From Pseudoflavonifractor sp. An184 (GTDB lineage: Bacteria > Bacillota > Clostridia > Oscillospirales > Oscillospiraceae): 64,000 nt of DNA. How positions within the stretch are numbered: position 1 is the stretch's first letter; each line of letters opens with the position of its first letter. The notes under the pieces were generated by a model that had not been told where the DNA came from, made no database searches, and was given only the letters and a program-made list of their open reading frames with translations. Shown here piece by piece: positions 49,234-56,768 of this stretch. The stretch spans positions 1-64,000 of the forward strand of contig NZ_NFKI01000005.1 of NCBI RefSeq assembly GCF_002160305.1, read 5' to 3'. A program made the position numbers and the translations under genes.

Positions 49234-51732
49234 ATGTTGACATTTGACGTAAAGCGCAAGATCAATACGCTGCGTGATATTCTGGTGGGCAAGGTGCCCG
49301 ATCCTAAAGCGCAGGTTGAACAGATCACAATTGCGCTCATTTATAAATTCATGGATGACATGGATATAGAAGGTTTGGAATTTGGCGGCACCCGGCAGTT
49401 TTTTACAGGTGAATATGAGAAATATGCTTGGACGGAAATCATGAAGCCGGAAAACAGCGGCCAACAAAGGGCTTTACTCTATGCGGAAGGCATTGAGAAA
49501 ATGGTTACGAACCCCAACCTTCCCCAACTGTTCCGAGATATTTTCCGTGGAGCATATATCCCTTATCGGGATCCGGATACCTTGAATATGTTCCTGAAAG
49601 AAGTCAGCGACTTCTCTTATGACAACAGCGAGGATTTGGGCAATGCCTTTGAATATCTGCTGTCTATTATGGGCAGCCAGGGAGATGCCGGTCAGTTCCG
49701 TACACCCCGCCATATCATTGACATGATGGTGGAAATCGTAGATCCGAAGAAAAACGAGACCATTCTGGACCCTGCCTGCGGTACAGCCGGTTTCTTAATC
49801 AGCGCCTATCGTCACATTTTGGCACAGAACAAAGATGAGGACGGTAAAAGCACGCTGACCGCTGATGACCGTAAGCGTTTGACGGAAAACTTTGCAGGGT
49901 ACGATATTTCTCCCGATATGGTGCGTCTGTCTCGGGTAAATATGTACCTTCACCATTTTACAAAGCCCAAAATCAGCGAATATGACACCCTAACCAGTGA
50001 AGAAAAGTGGGATGACTGTTATGATGTTATCCTTGCGAATCCGCCTTTCATGACACCAAAGGGCGGAATTATGCCCCACAACCGTTATCGGGTAAAAGCC
50101 AAGCGCTCCGAAGTGCTGTTTGTGGACTATATTGCTGAGCACCTTAATCCTAATGGACGAGCAGCCATCATTGTCCCCGAGGGCATTGTGTTCCAGTCCG
50201 CTAATGCTTATAAGGAGCTCCGGAAATATCTGGTAGATGACGGCTTTCTGTATGCGGTAATCTCTCTACCTGCTGGTGTTTTTAACCCGTACAGTGGTGT
50301 CAAAACCAGTATTTTGCTCATTGACAAGTCTTTCGCCAGATTAAAAGATGAGCTTCTTTTTGTAAAACTGAATAACGACGGATTTGATCTGGGAGCACAG
50401 CGTCGTGAGATAAAAGGCAGCGAGATTCCAGATATTATTCGTATTGTCAAGAAGTATCATGCTGATATGGATCCGCAAACAGCGGACGATGAAATTCTCC
50501 ATCACCCGCTTGTAACCATTGCCTCAAAAGAACAGATTTCAAAGCAAGACTATATTTTAGTTGGAGAACGCTATTCATCCAACAGTATTCCTAAAGGAAA
50601 ATATAAAATGGTTTCTTTGGGAGATAAGTCATTGTTTCAAGTAGAGTCTGGCGGCACACCTTCTTCTGATATTCCAGAATATTGGGATGGAAACATTCGT
50701 TGGGCTACTTTAGTTGATTTACCAGCTGCAAACCTGATTACTGAGCTGAAAGACACCGAACGCACAATCAGTCCGTTGGGACTGGAAAAATCCAGTGCCA
50801 AGTTACTCCCCGCCGGTACAGTGTTGGTATCGACCAGGGCAACAATTGGCCGAGTGGCTATTGCAGAATACGAAACAGCAACAAATCAAGGGTTCAAAAA
50901 CATTATAGTTCTTGACGACACCAAAGTTTCAAATAGATTTGTAGCCTATATGATGACTGCTCTCACTGATAGAATGGTGTCTTTGGCATCTGGCGGAACA
51001 TTTAAGGAGATTTCAAAAAGCAATTTCCTTACTTTAAGTATTCCATTGCCGCCTTTGACTATCCAAGAACAAATTGTTGCTGAACTTGACATCTACCAAA
51101 AGGTTATCGATGGCGCTCGGCAGGTTGTAGACAACTACAAACCCAATATTAGGGTAGATTCCAGTTGGGATTTAAAACCTTTGGGCCAAATTTGTGATGT
51201 AAGAGATGGCACACATGATAGCCCTAAGTTTGTTCAGGATGGGTTCCCGTTAGTAACTTCTAAAAATATTAAAAATGGAACAATCATTTTAGATGATGTA
51301 AATTTCATTTCAAAAGAAGACTATGATAAAATTAATCAACGGTCTAAAGTGGATAAGGGGGATATCCTTATGCCTATGATTGGGACAATAGGAAACCCTG
51401 CTATTGTTGATGTTGAACCAACCTTTGCAATAAAAAATGTTGCACTAATAAAATTTTCTGGCCAAGAGGTAAAAGCAAAGTATGTATTATTTGTGCTGAA
51501 TAGTTCTTTGTTTGCCAAATATATTGAGGCTACCAAACGTGGCGGTACTCAAAATTTTATCTCACTAAAAGATATCCGGTCTTTTAATATTCCTTGCCCT
51601 ACAGTGGAGATTCAAGAAAAAATTATAAGAGAGATTGAAGAAGAAAAAACAATTGTAGAACAAAACAAACGGCTCATAGATATCTTTAAACAAAAAATAG
51701 CCGATAAAATTAGCGAGGTCTGGGGGGAATAG
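49234..51732 (+). CDS. Fused HsdM-HsdS: adenine methylase plus specificity domains
   Basis: An 832-residue fusion. Residues about 1-430 are an N6-adenine methylase with motif I DPACGTAGF (about 179) and motif IV NPPF (about 269). Two target-recognition domains follow, about 455-625 (LGDKSLFQVESGGTPSSD...) and 645-800 (LGQICDVRDGTHDSPKF...), separated and ended by the conserved helices IQEQIVAELDIYQKVIDG and IQEKIIREIEEEKTIVEQ. Usually HsdM and HsdS are separate. The single chain would both recognise a bipartite site and methylate it. AGGAGG precedes the ATG. Confidence 0.93.
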   Translation: MLTFDVKRKINTLRDILVGKVPDPKAQVEQITIALIYKFMDDMDIEGLEFGGTRQFFTGEYEKYAWTEIMKPENSGQQRALLYAEGIEKMVTNPNLPQLFRDIFRGAYIPYRDPDTLNMFLKEVSDFSYDNSEDLGNAFEYLLSIMGSQGDAGQFRTPRHIIDMMVEIVDPKKNETILDPACGTAGFLISAYRHILAQNKDEDGKSTLTADDRKRLTENFAGYDISPDMVRLSRVNMYLHHFTKPKISEYDTLTSEEKWDDCYDVILANPPFMTPKGGIMPHNRYRVKAKRSEVLFVDYIAEHLNPNGRAAIIVPEGIVFQSANAYKELRKYLVDDGFLYAVISLPAGVFNPYSGVKTSILLIDKSFARLKDELLFVKLNNDGFDLGAQRREIKGSEIPDIIRIVKKYHADMDPQTADDEILHHPLVTIASKEQISKQDYILVGERYSSNSIPKGKYKMVSLGDKSLFQVESGGTPSSDIPEYWDGNIRWATLVDLPAANLITELKDTERTISPLGLEKSSAKLLPAGTVLVSTRATIGRVAIAEYETATNQGFKNIIVLDDTKVSNRFVAYMMTALTDRMVSLASGGTFKEISKSNFLTLSIPLPPLTIQEQIVAELDIYQKVIDGARQVVDNYKPNIRVDSSWDLKPLGQICDVRDGTHDSPKFVQDGFPLVTSKNIKNGTIILDDVNFISKEDYDKINQRSKVDKGDILMPMIGTIGNPAIVDVEPTFAIKNVALIKFSGQEVKAKYVLFVLNSSLFAKYIEATKRGGTQNFISLKDIRSFNIPCPTVEIQEKIIREIEEEKTIVEQNKRLIDIFKQKIADKISEVWGE

Positions 51733-51736
51733 CATT

Positions 51737-52885
51737 ATGTATAGCGAGACATTCAAAGACGTACTATATGGAGCTTTTCAACCAGCCGATGAGGAATGTG
51801 ATCCCTCGTTCTTGGTTCGGCTTTTGGAGTATTTTCCGACTGATAAAGTGGATGTAGGAAGTGGCACTTATGACCAATACCTTTATGATTTGGAGAAGAC
51901 AGTCGTAGATAATTATGAGAAAGGTAACTATCAGGTTTCTTTTTTCTATGCGCATCTGATTTTTATGAGCTATACCTATTATTGCGTTGATCGTGCCTTT
52001 CAGACAAGTCCAGAACGGATAAAAGATATCTTCTATCCGATCAATGCTTATAATGGAAGAACAGATAAGCCAGACATCGAAAATCATGCAAGTGTTTATG
52101 ATTTCAGCAAAATTCCGGAGAAAGAAATATTCAAAATTTTCCATGCATTGGAGATGGAAGATGAAAAAATAAAAGCCCTCTCAAAGTACATAAGCGATAG
52201 AGACGACTATGCTCATGCCACAGGACAAGGGAATATTTCGGTCGATGCTTTGGTTCAAAATATACGGACAATAACCAAGCACATGGAGGCGTTGCACGAA
52301 ATTTTTAAAGGCCCTGACAAAGATCTTTATGTTCAGTATTTACTTAGCCACTGTGAGACGGAATATTCTGATGTCGTAGACGGTGTCTATGATTTTATCG
52401 TAGATAATATGTTATCACTTCACGATTTAGAATACTTATGTCATTTAGGAATCAGCGGTATTAGAAATGAGAACGAAGAATTCAAAAGTAAATACAGATT
52501 TATTAAAAAAGTACACTGTACGTTTATCGAGTACTGCATGGAGAACATGGGAATAGATCCTCCTGGCAGTTATACAGATTTGAGAGATGAAGCCTATCTG
52601 TATTATAAATATCAGAACAATGCCACTGAGTATGTAGAAAATGAACTTGGTATTAGTTCTTACGAATGCGGAAAAGAAGGTGTGGAGTTTCCGGTTTATG
52701 AGTGCTTGGAATGCGGTGCAGAGCAGTTAGCTCACGATGCGAAAGCCCCAAAATACCATTGCTTTTCATGCGGAGAAGATTTTGACGAAAGCACCATTGC
52801 ATTTTGCAGCCGATGTGGTTCCATTATGAGAGATAATGAAATTGACATCTGTCCCAACTGTATTGAGAGTATAACGGCTGATTAA
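51737..52885 (+). CDS. Unrecognised protein with HEPN-like motif and zinc ribbons
   Basis: A 382-residue protein starting four bases after the HsdM-S stop. I do not recognise the family. The first 300 residues are mainly helical. At about 155-160, RDDYAHATG has the Arg-x4-His pattern of HEPN ribonucleases, set between helices. Residues about 323-376 hold CLEC, CFSC, CSRC and CPNC pairs, two zinc ribbons. It is co-transcribed with restriction genes, which suggests a defence role: possibly an RNase arm that acts when restriction fails. This is inference; the RxxxxH motif alone is short. Confidence 0.7.
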   Translation: MYSETFKDVLYGAFQPADEECDPSFLVRLLEYFPTDKVDVGSGTYDQYLYDLEKTVVDNYEKGNYQVSFFYAHLIFMSYTYYCVDRAFQTSPERIKDIFYPINAYNGRTDKPDIENHASVYDFSKIPEKEIFKIFHALEMEDEKIKALSKYISDRDDYAHATGQGNISVDALVQNIRTITKHMEALHEIFKGPDKDLYVQYLLSHCETEYSDVVDGVYDFIVDNMLSLHDLEYLCHLGISGIRNENEEFKSKYRFIKKVHCTFIEYCMENMGIDPPGSYTDLRDEAYLYYKYQNNATEYVENELGISSYECGKEGVEFPVYECLECGAEQLAHDAKAPKYHCFSCGEDFDESTIAFCSRCGSIMRDNEIDICPNCIESITAD

Positions 52886-52921
52886 GTCGCAAAAAGAACA
52901 ATCACATAAGGAGGAGTTGCG

Positions 52922-53968
52922 TTGGATGCAGAAGAACGAAAACCGGCTATGAGCCACGATGAAATGCAGGATTATTGGCAAACATTGTGTTCATTTTCAG
53001 GAGAAGATATACCGAATGAAGTCAATCAATTGATGGCGAAAATTCATTATCCAAGATTTTTATATAAGTATCGTGCTGTGAATAACAATAATCTTGATGC
53101 TTTACGCTCTAATAAGCTATTCTTTTCAAAAGCAAGCAGCTATGATGACCCATTTGATACCTTCTTACATATCGATGTAGAGAAGATCCGTCAAGAATTT
53201 GTCAGTAACTATAGCTCCCCTGAGGCATTAGCAGCGTTGGCAAACGGGATGAAAGAAACCTTTCAAAATCAACCCGACATCCCACAAGAATTTATTCAAC
53301 AAGTTACAAATGTCGAAGGGCTAAAACAGCTGTTTTCAAGTGGCATAACAAACCAGTTTTTATCCTATTTACTAACTTTACGGTCAAAAATACAAGATGA
53401 GATTTTGTCCATCTGTTTTTCCGAAAATGGGTTCAATGAAACTCTTTGGCTAAAATATGCTGATATGCATAGGGGTTTTTGCCTTATGTACGACCTAAGT
53501 GATGAGGAAAGTTCCCATTGCGGCAAAATGGATAAGTGCGTAAATTGTGGCGTCTATAAATACGGAACGCGGGTTTATCCAGTATATTATTCCGACACTC
53601 CACATGATGCAACCAATTTTGCAAAGTTTGTTATGGGACAAGATATGGTACAGCGATTAGGGGTTCACTTGCCGGATTTTATGCAAGAGGAATTAAAACC
53701 CCTTCCGTGGGAAGTTGAGAGAAATAGTTTGATAAAAAAAGAATGCCACAAATATGATGAAGAATGGCGGATGATCGCTAATTGCAAAATGAACCTTCCC
53801 GCTATGATAGAGTGCGTTCCGGCAGGAGTCATTATTGGATTGAGAACATCTCCAGTAGATAAGAATCTGATTATTTCCATGGCCAAAGAAGCTGGAATCA
53901 GAAATATCTATCAATCCTACATTGATGAAAAAAATAGGTTGAACGCATATCCGCTCCAGGATGTATAA
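52922..53968 (+). CDS. DUF2971-domain protein
   Basis: A 348-residue protein with the DUF2971 signature: LYKYRAVNNNNLDALRSNKLFFSKASSYDDPFDTFL, later ILSICFSENGFNETLWLKYAD-HRGFCLMYDL, and KYDEEWRMI. The biochemical function is unknown; the family is often found near phage-defence genes. It also has a CVNCG pair near 205. TTG 52922 is the start, with a strong AAGGAGGA 6 bases before it. It is the last gene of the restriction operon and ends at a terminator. Confidence 0.88.
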   Translation: MDAEERKPAMSHDEMQDYWQTLCSFSGEDIPNEVNQLMAKIHYPRFLYKYRAVNNNNLDALRSNKLFFSKASSYDDPFDTFLHIDVEKIRQEFVSNYSSPEALAALANGMKETFQNQPDIPQEFIQQVTNVEGLKQLFSSGITNQFLSYLLTLRSKIQDEILSICFSENGFNETLWLKYADMHRGFCLMYDLSDEESSHCGKMDKCVNCGVYKYGTRVYPVYYSDTPHDATNFAKFVMGQDMVQRLGVHLPDFMQEELKPLPWEVERNSLIKKECHKYDEEWRMIANCKMNLPAMIECVPAGVIIGLRTSPVDKNLIISMAKEAGIRNIYQSYIDEKNRLNAYPLQDV

Positions 53969-53987
53969 GAGCTTGGATAATGCAAAG

Positions 53988-54026
53988 CACGGATGATCGC
54001 CAAGTGGCAAATCATCCGTGTTTTGT
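53988..54026. terminator. Bidirectional terminator at the end of the cargo
   Basis: CACGGATGAT (53988-53997) and ATCATCCGTG (54011-54020) form a 10-bp stem followed by TTTTGTT. It ends the restriction operon, and in the other direction the extended rlmD. Confidence 0.85.
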
Positions 54027-54028
54027 TA

Positions 54029-55660
54029 TCAGATCATTTGAAAATGTTTCAGCGCGTCCATAATCGCCGCTTCCTTTTCCGGCGGACACTGTGGCACCTT
54101 TGCATCTTCCTTCTTCGACAAATTATAGTTCTGTCCTACCTCCAGACCACATTTCCGCTTGACCTGGGAGATATACAGGCTGGACACTTTCAGATCGTAC
54201 TTTTCCAGCACATAGGCTTTAATCTCATCATAGGTGGCTTTGCTCTCCGCAGCAGTCAAATCCAGCTCGTCTAGATTCAACTCTACCTCGATATGCTGCT
54301 TGGTATTGAGTTTGGACAAAAGCACTACCGTCTCCACATGGGCGGTCCGGGGGAACAAGTCCACCGCCCGGGCCTTGACCGCCGGGTAGCCCAGCTCCCC
54401 GAAGCGCTTCACGTCCCGGGCCAGGGTGGCCGGGTCGCAGGAGACGTAGACGATGCGCTCCGGCGCCATGGAGGCCAGAATCTCCGGCACCTCCGGGGCC
54501 AGCCCCTTCCGGGGCGGGTCCACGCAGATGACCTGGGGGCGGACCCCCTCGGCGGCCAGCTGAAAGGCGGCCTCGCCCGCGTCGCCGCACAGGAACCGGG
54601 CGTTTGGCACCTGGTTGCGGACGGCATTGGCCTGGGCGTCCTGCACGGCCTCAGGGACGATCTCCGCCCCGATCACCTGACCGGCCCGCTGGGCCAGGGC
54701 CAGAGAGATGGTCCCGATGCCGCAGTACAGGTCCAACACCGTCTCCCGGCCGGTGAGGCCGGCAAATTCCAGGGCCTGGGCGTACAGCCGCTCGGTCTGA
54801 GCCCGGTTGATCTGGAAGAAGGAGGGGACGGACAGGCGGAAGGTCATGCCGCACAGCCGCTCCTCCAGGAAATCCCGCCCCCAGATGGTCCGGTAGTTTG
54901 GACCCAGGATCACGTTGGTGTCCTTGGTGTTGGTGTTCAGTACCAGCCCCGCCAGGGAGGGTACCGCCTGCCGGAGGGCCTGCACCAGCTCGGGGGCGTG
55001 GGGCAGGCGGGTCCCGTTGGCCACCACACAGCACAGGGCCTCGCCCGCCTGGTTGGTACGCACGTAAAGGTGGCGGATCAGGCCTTGGCAAGTTCCCTCG
55101 TCATAGGCGGGGACCCGGTACCGCTCCATCCAGCCCTTAAAGGCGCGGCGCAGGGTGGTGACAGCCTCAGGCTGGAGCAGGCAGTCGTCCACGTCCAACA
55201 CGTCGTGGCTCCTGGCACGGTAGTAGCCCACCGCCAGCCCCCGCTTCTCCTGGGCCACCGGAAACTGCACCTTGTTTCGGTAGCGCAGGGGGGTCTCCGC
55301 GCCCAGCACCTGGGGCAGCTCCAGGGACACCCCGCCCACCCGGGACAGCGCGTCCTGGACCCGCTGCCTCTTGGCGCGCAGCTCCTCCTCATAGGTCATG
55401 TGCCGGTACTGACAGCCGCCGCACCGCCCCGCCAGGGGGCAGTCCAACGCCACGCGCTCCGGCGACGGGGCCAGCAGGCGGACAGCCCGCCCCCAGGCCA
55501 CGTTAGTCTTTATCTTTAAAAGCTGGACCTCCCAGCGCTCCCCCAGGATCGTCCCGGGGACAAAGACGACCCGCCCGTCCCACCGGGCGACTCCCATCCC
55601 CTCCGCGGTGTAGCCGGTGATCTCCAGCGTAAGCGATGCGTTTTTCTTCCACACTTCCAT
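54029..55660 (-). CDS. rlmD: 23S rRNA (uracil-C5)-methyltransferase RlmD with element-encoded tail
   Basis: A 543-residue protein. An N-terminal TRAM domain is followed by the Fe-S cysteines (CPLAGRCGGCQYRH) and the methylase part with DLYCGIGTISLAL, DPPRKGL and YVSCDPATLARD, where Cys is the nucleophile. The native end should fall near HVETVVLL; from about residue 448 a tail of about 100 residues (LDELDLTAAESKATYDEIKAYV...) continues. It is AT-richer and encoded by the integrated element. Catalytic motifs are intact, so activity is probably kept. ATG 55660 follows a purine-rich site. Confidence 0.93.
   Translation of the reverse strand: MEVWKKNASLTLEITGYTAEGMGVARWDGRVVFVPGTILGERWEVQLLKIKTNVAWGRAVRLLAPSPERVALDCPLAGRCGGCQYRHMTYEEELRAKRQRVQDALSRVGGVSLELPQVLGAETPLRYRNKVQFPVAQEKRGLAVGYYRARSHDVLDVDDCLLQPEAVTTLRRAFKGWMERYRVPAYDEGTCQGLIRHLYVRTNQAGEALCCVVANGTRLPHAPELVQALRQAVPSLAGLVLNTNTKDTNVILGPNYRTIWGRDFLEERLCGMTFRLSVPSFFQINRAQTERLYAQALEFAGLTGRETVLDLYCGIGTISLALAQRAGQVIGAEIVPEAVQDAQANAVRNQVPNARFLCGDAGEAAFQLAAEGVRPQVICVDPPRKGLAPEVPEILASMAPERIVYVSCDPATLARDVKRFGELGYPAVKARAVDLFPRTAHVETVVLLSKLNTKQHIEVELNLDELDLTAAESKATYDEIKAYVLEKYDLKVSSLYISQVKRKCGLEVGQNYNLSKKEDAKVPQCPPEKEAAIMDALKHFQMI
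54317..54334. other. Attachment site at right end (rlmD side)
   Basis: On the minus strand GAGACGGTAGTGCTTTTG encodes ETVVLL of RlmD. It lines up without gaps with 37587-37604. Upstream codons in rlmD are GC-rich host type, and downstream codons are AT-richer element type. It resembles the rumA/rlmD 3' site used by Tn5252-type elements. Confidence 0.78.
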
Positions 55661-56061
55661 GGAAAACCGTCCTTTTAACTTAAAAATCAATCTATCATAC
55701 CATATCGGCCGGCGGGAGTAAAGGGCGATGGAATGATTCCACGGCCGGCTCTTGCAGACGATGCAATGGCGTGTGACAAAAGTGGGAAGAAAACAGGAGC
55801 GGCCTGGGCCAAAGTCAGGCTGCCAGGACAAAACCGGCAGGCGTTGCGCGATCCGCCCTGGATGAGATGAGGTGAAAGATGCGCCTTCATCTGCTGTACC
55901 ATATCCTTGGTGAACCGATCACTCATACGTTGACCGGACCCGATCCAGCTGATACAATAGCACTGTCATGGGAAATTCCCGCCTTCTATTGACATTCAGA
56001 CAGATTTCAGGTTGAACCCGTATAATGCCCATACACCAACCAAAGAACAGGAGGCGCAGTG
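55661..56061. other. Divergent spacer between rlmD and the response-regulator gene
   Basis: About 400 bases. A TATAAT (56021-56026) lies before the regulator gene, but the nearest TTGACA (55989-55994) is 26 bases away, so the promoter is uncertain. GGAGG (56050-56054) is the ribosome site. No gene or known RNA was recognised in the rest. Confidence 0.4.
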
Positions 56062-56739
56062 ATGCGGATCTTAATTGTAGAGGACGAGATGCGTCTGGCA
56101 GAGACCCTGCGGCAGCTGCTGGAGGACCAGCGCTATCAGGTGGACACCGTATACGACGGGGCGGACGGAGTGGACTACGGTCTGGCAGGGCAGTACGACC
56201 TGATCATTCTGGATGTGATGCTCCCCAAGGTGGACGGCTTTCAGGTGGCTCAGCGGCTGCGGGCGGCCCACGTGTCCACCCCCATTCTGATGCTCACCGC
56301 CCGGGACGATGTGAGCGACAAAATCAGCGGCCTGGACTGCGGGGCGGACGACTACATGACCAAGCCCTTTGATACCGGCGAGCTCATGGCCCGGGTGCGG
56401 GCCCTCACCCGCCGTCAGGGGGAGGTTTTGAGCGACGTGCTCACTGTGAACGACCTGAGCCTGGACTGCACCTCCCGCCTGCTGTCGGCGGGAGAGCGCT
56501 CGGTACGGCTGGGCTTCAAAGAATTTGAGGTGCTCCGCCTGCTCATGGTGAACAACGGGAACGTGGTCACCAAGGAGACCCTGATCTCCAAGATCTGGGG
56601 GCTGGACTCCGAGGCGGAGGACAACAATGTGGAGGTCTACATCTCCTTCCTGCGGAAGAAGCTGGTCTTTCTCAACAGCCAGGTGTCCATCTCCACCGTG
56701 CGGAAGGTGGGGTACTTCCTGGACACGCCTCAGAAGTAA
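56062..56739 (+). CDS. OmpR-family response regulator
   Basis: A 225-residue regulator. The receiver (ILIVEDEMRLAETLRQLL) has Asp in LIILDVMLPKVDG, Thr in MLTARDD and Lys in YMTKPFDTG. The winged helix (VRLGFKEFEVLRLLMVNNGNVVTKETLISKIWG...VEVYISFLRKKL) is OmpR type. The ATG at 56062 or the GTG one codon earlier could start it; GGAGG lies 7 bases before. The kinase gene follows after 29 bases. Confidence 0.94.
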   Translation: MRILIVEDEMRLAETLRQLLEDQRYQVDTVYDGADGVDYGLAGQYDLIILDVMLPKVDGFQVAQRLRAAHVSTPILMLTARDDVSDKISGLDCGADDYMTKPFDTGELMARVRALTRRQGEVLSDVLTVNDLSLDCTSRLLSAGERSVRLGFKEFEVLRLLMVNNGNVVTKETLISKIWGLDSEAEDNNVEVYISFLRKKLVFLNSQVSISTVRKVGYFLDTPQK

Positions 56740-56768
56740 TCGTTCCAACGAAAAAGGGGGAGAGCGGC

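Larger units (their letters stand above)
37587..54334. mobile_element. Integrated mobilizable element in rlmD, about 16.7 kb
   Basis: The element is bounded by two related 18-base sites inside the recombinase end and inside rlmD. It carries a serine recombinase, relaxase, primase/helicase genes, XRE and sigma regulators, and a restriction/defence cargo. There is no type IV secretion gene, so it is an integrative mobilizable element rather than a self-transmissible one. Its base composition, especially from 46.4 kb on, is visibly richer in A/T than the host flanks. Excision would rejoin rlmD with its original last codons and terminator. Confidence 0.88.

Noticed and set aside
37587-54334. Interpretation as a full conjugative element (ICE) or prophage
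   Set aside because: No VirB4, VirD4/TcpA or other secretion genes and no phage structural genes are present; only relaxase and replication functions are.
55989-56026. TTGACA and TATAAT before the second OmpR-type gene
   Set aside because: The hexamers are 26 bases apart, too far for a single sigma-A promoter; no better -35 was found.
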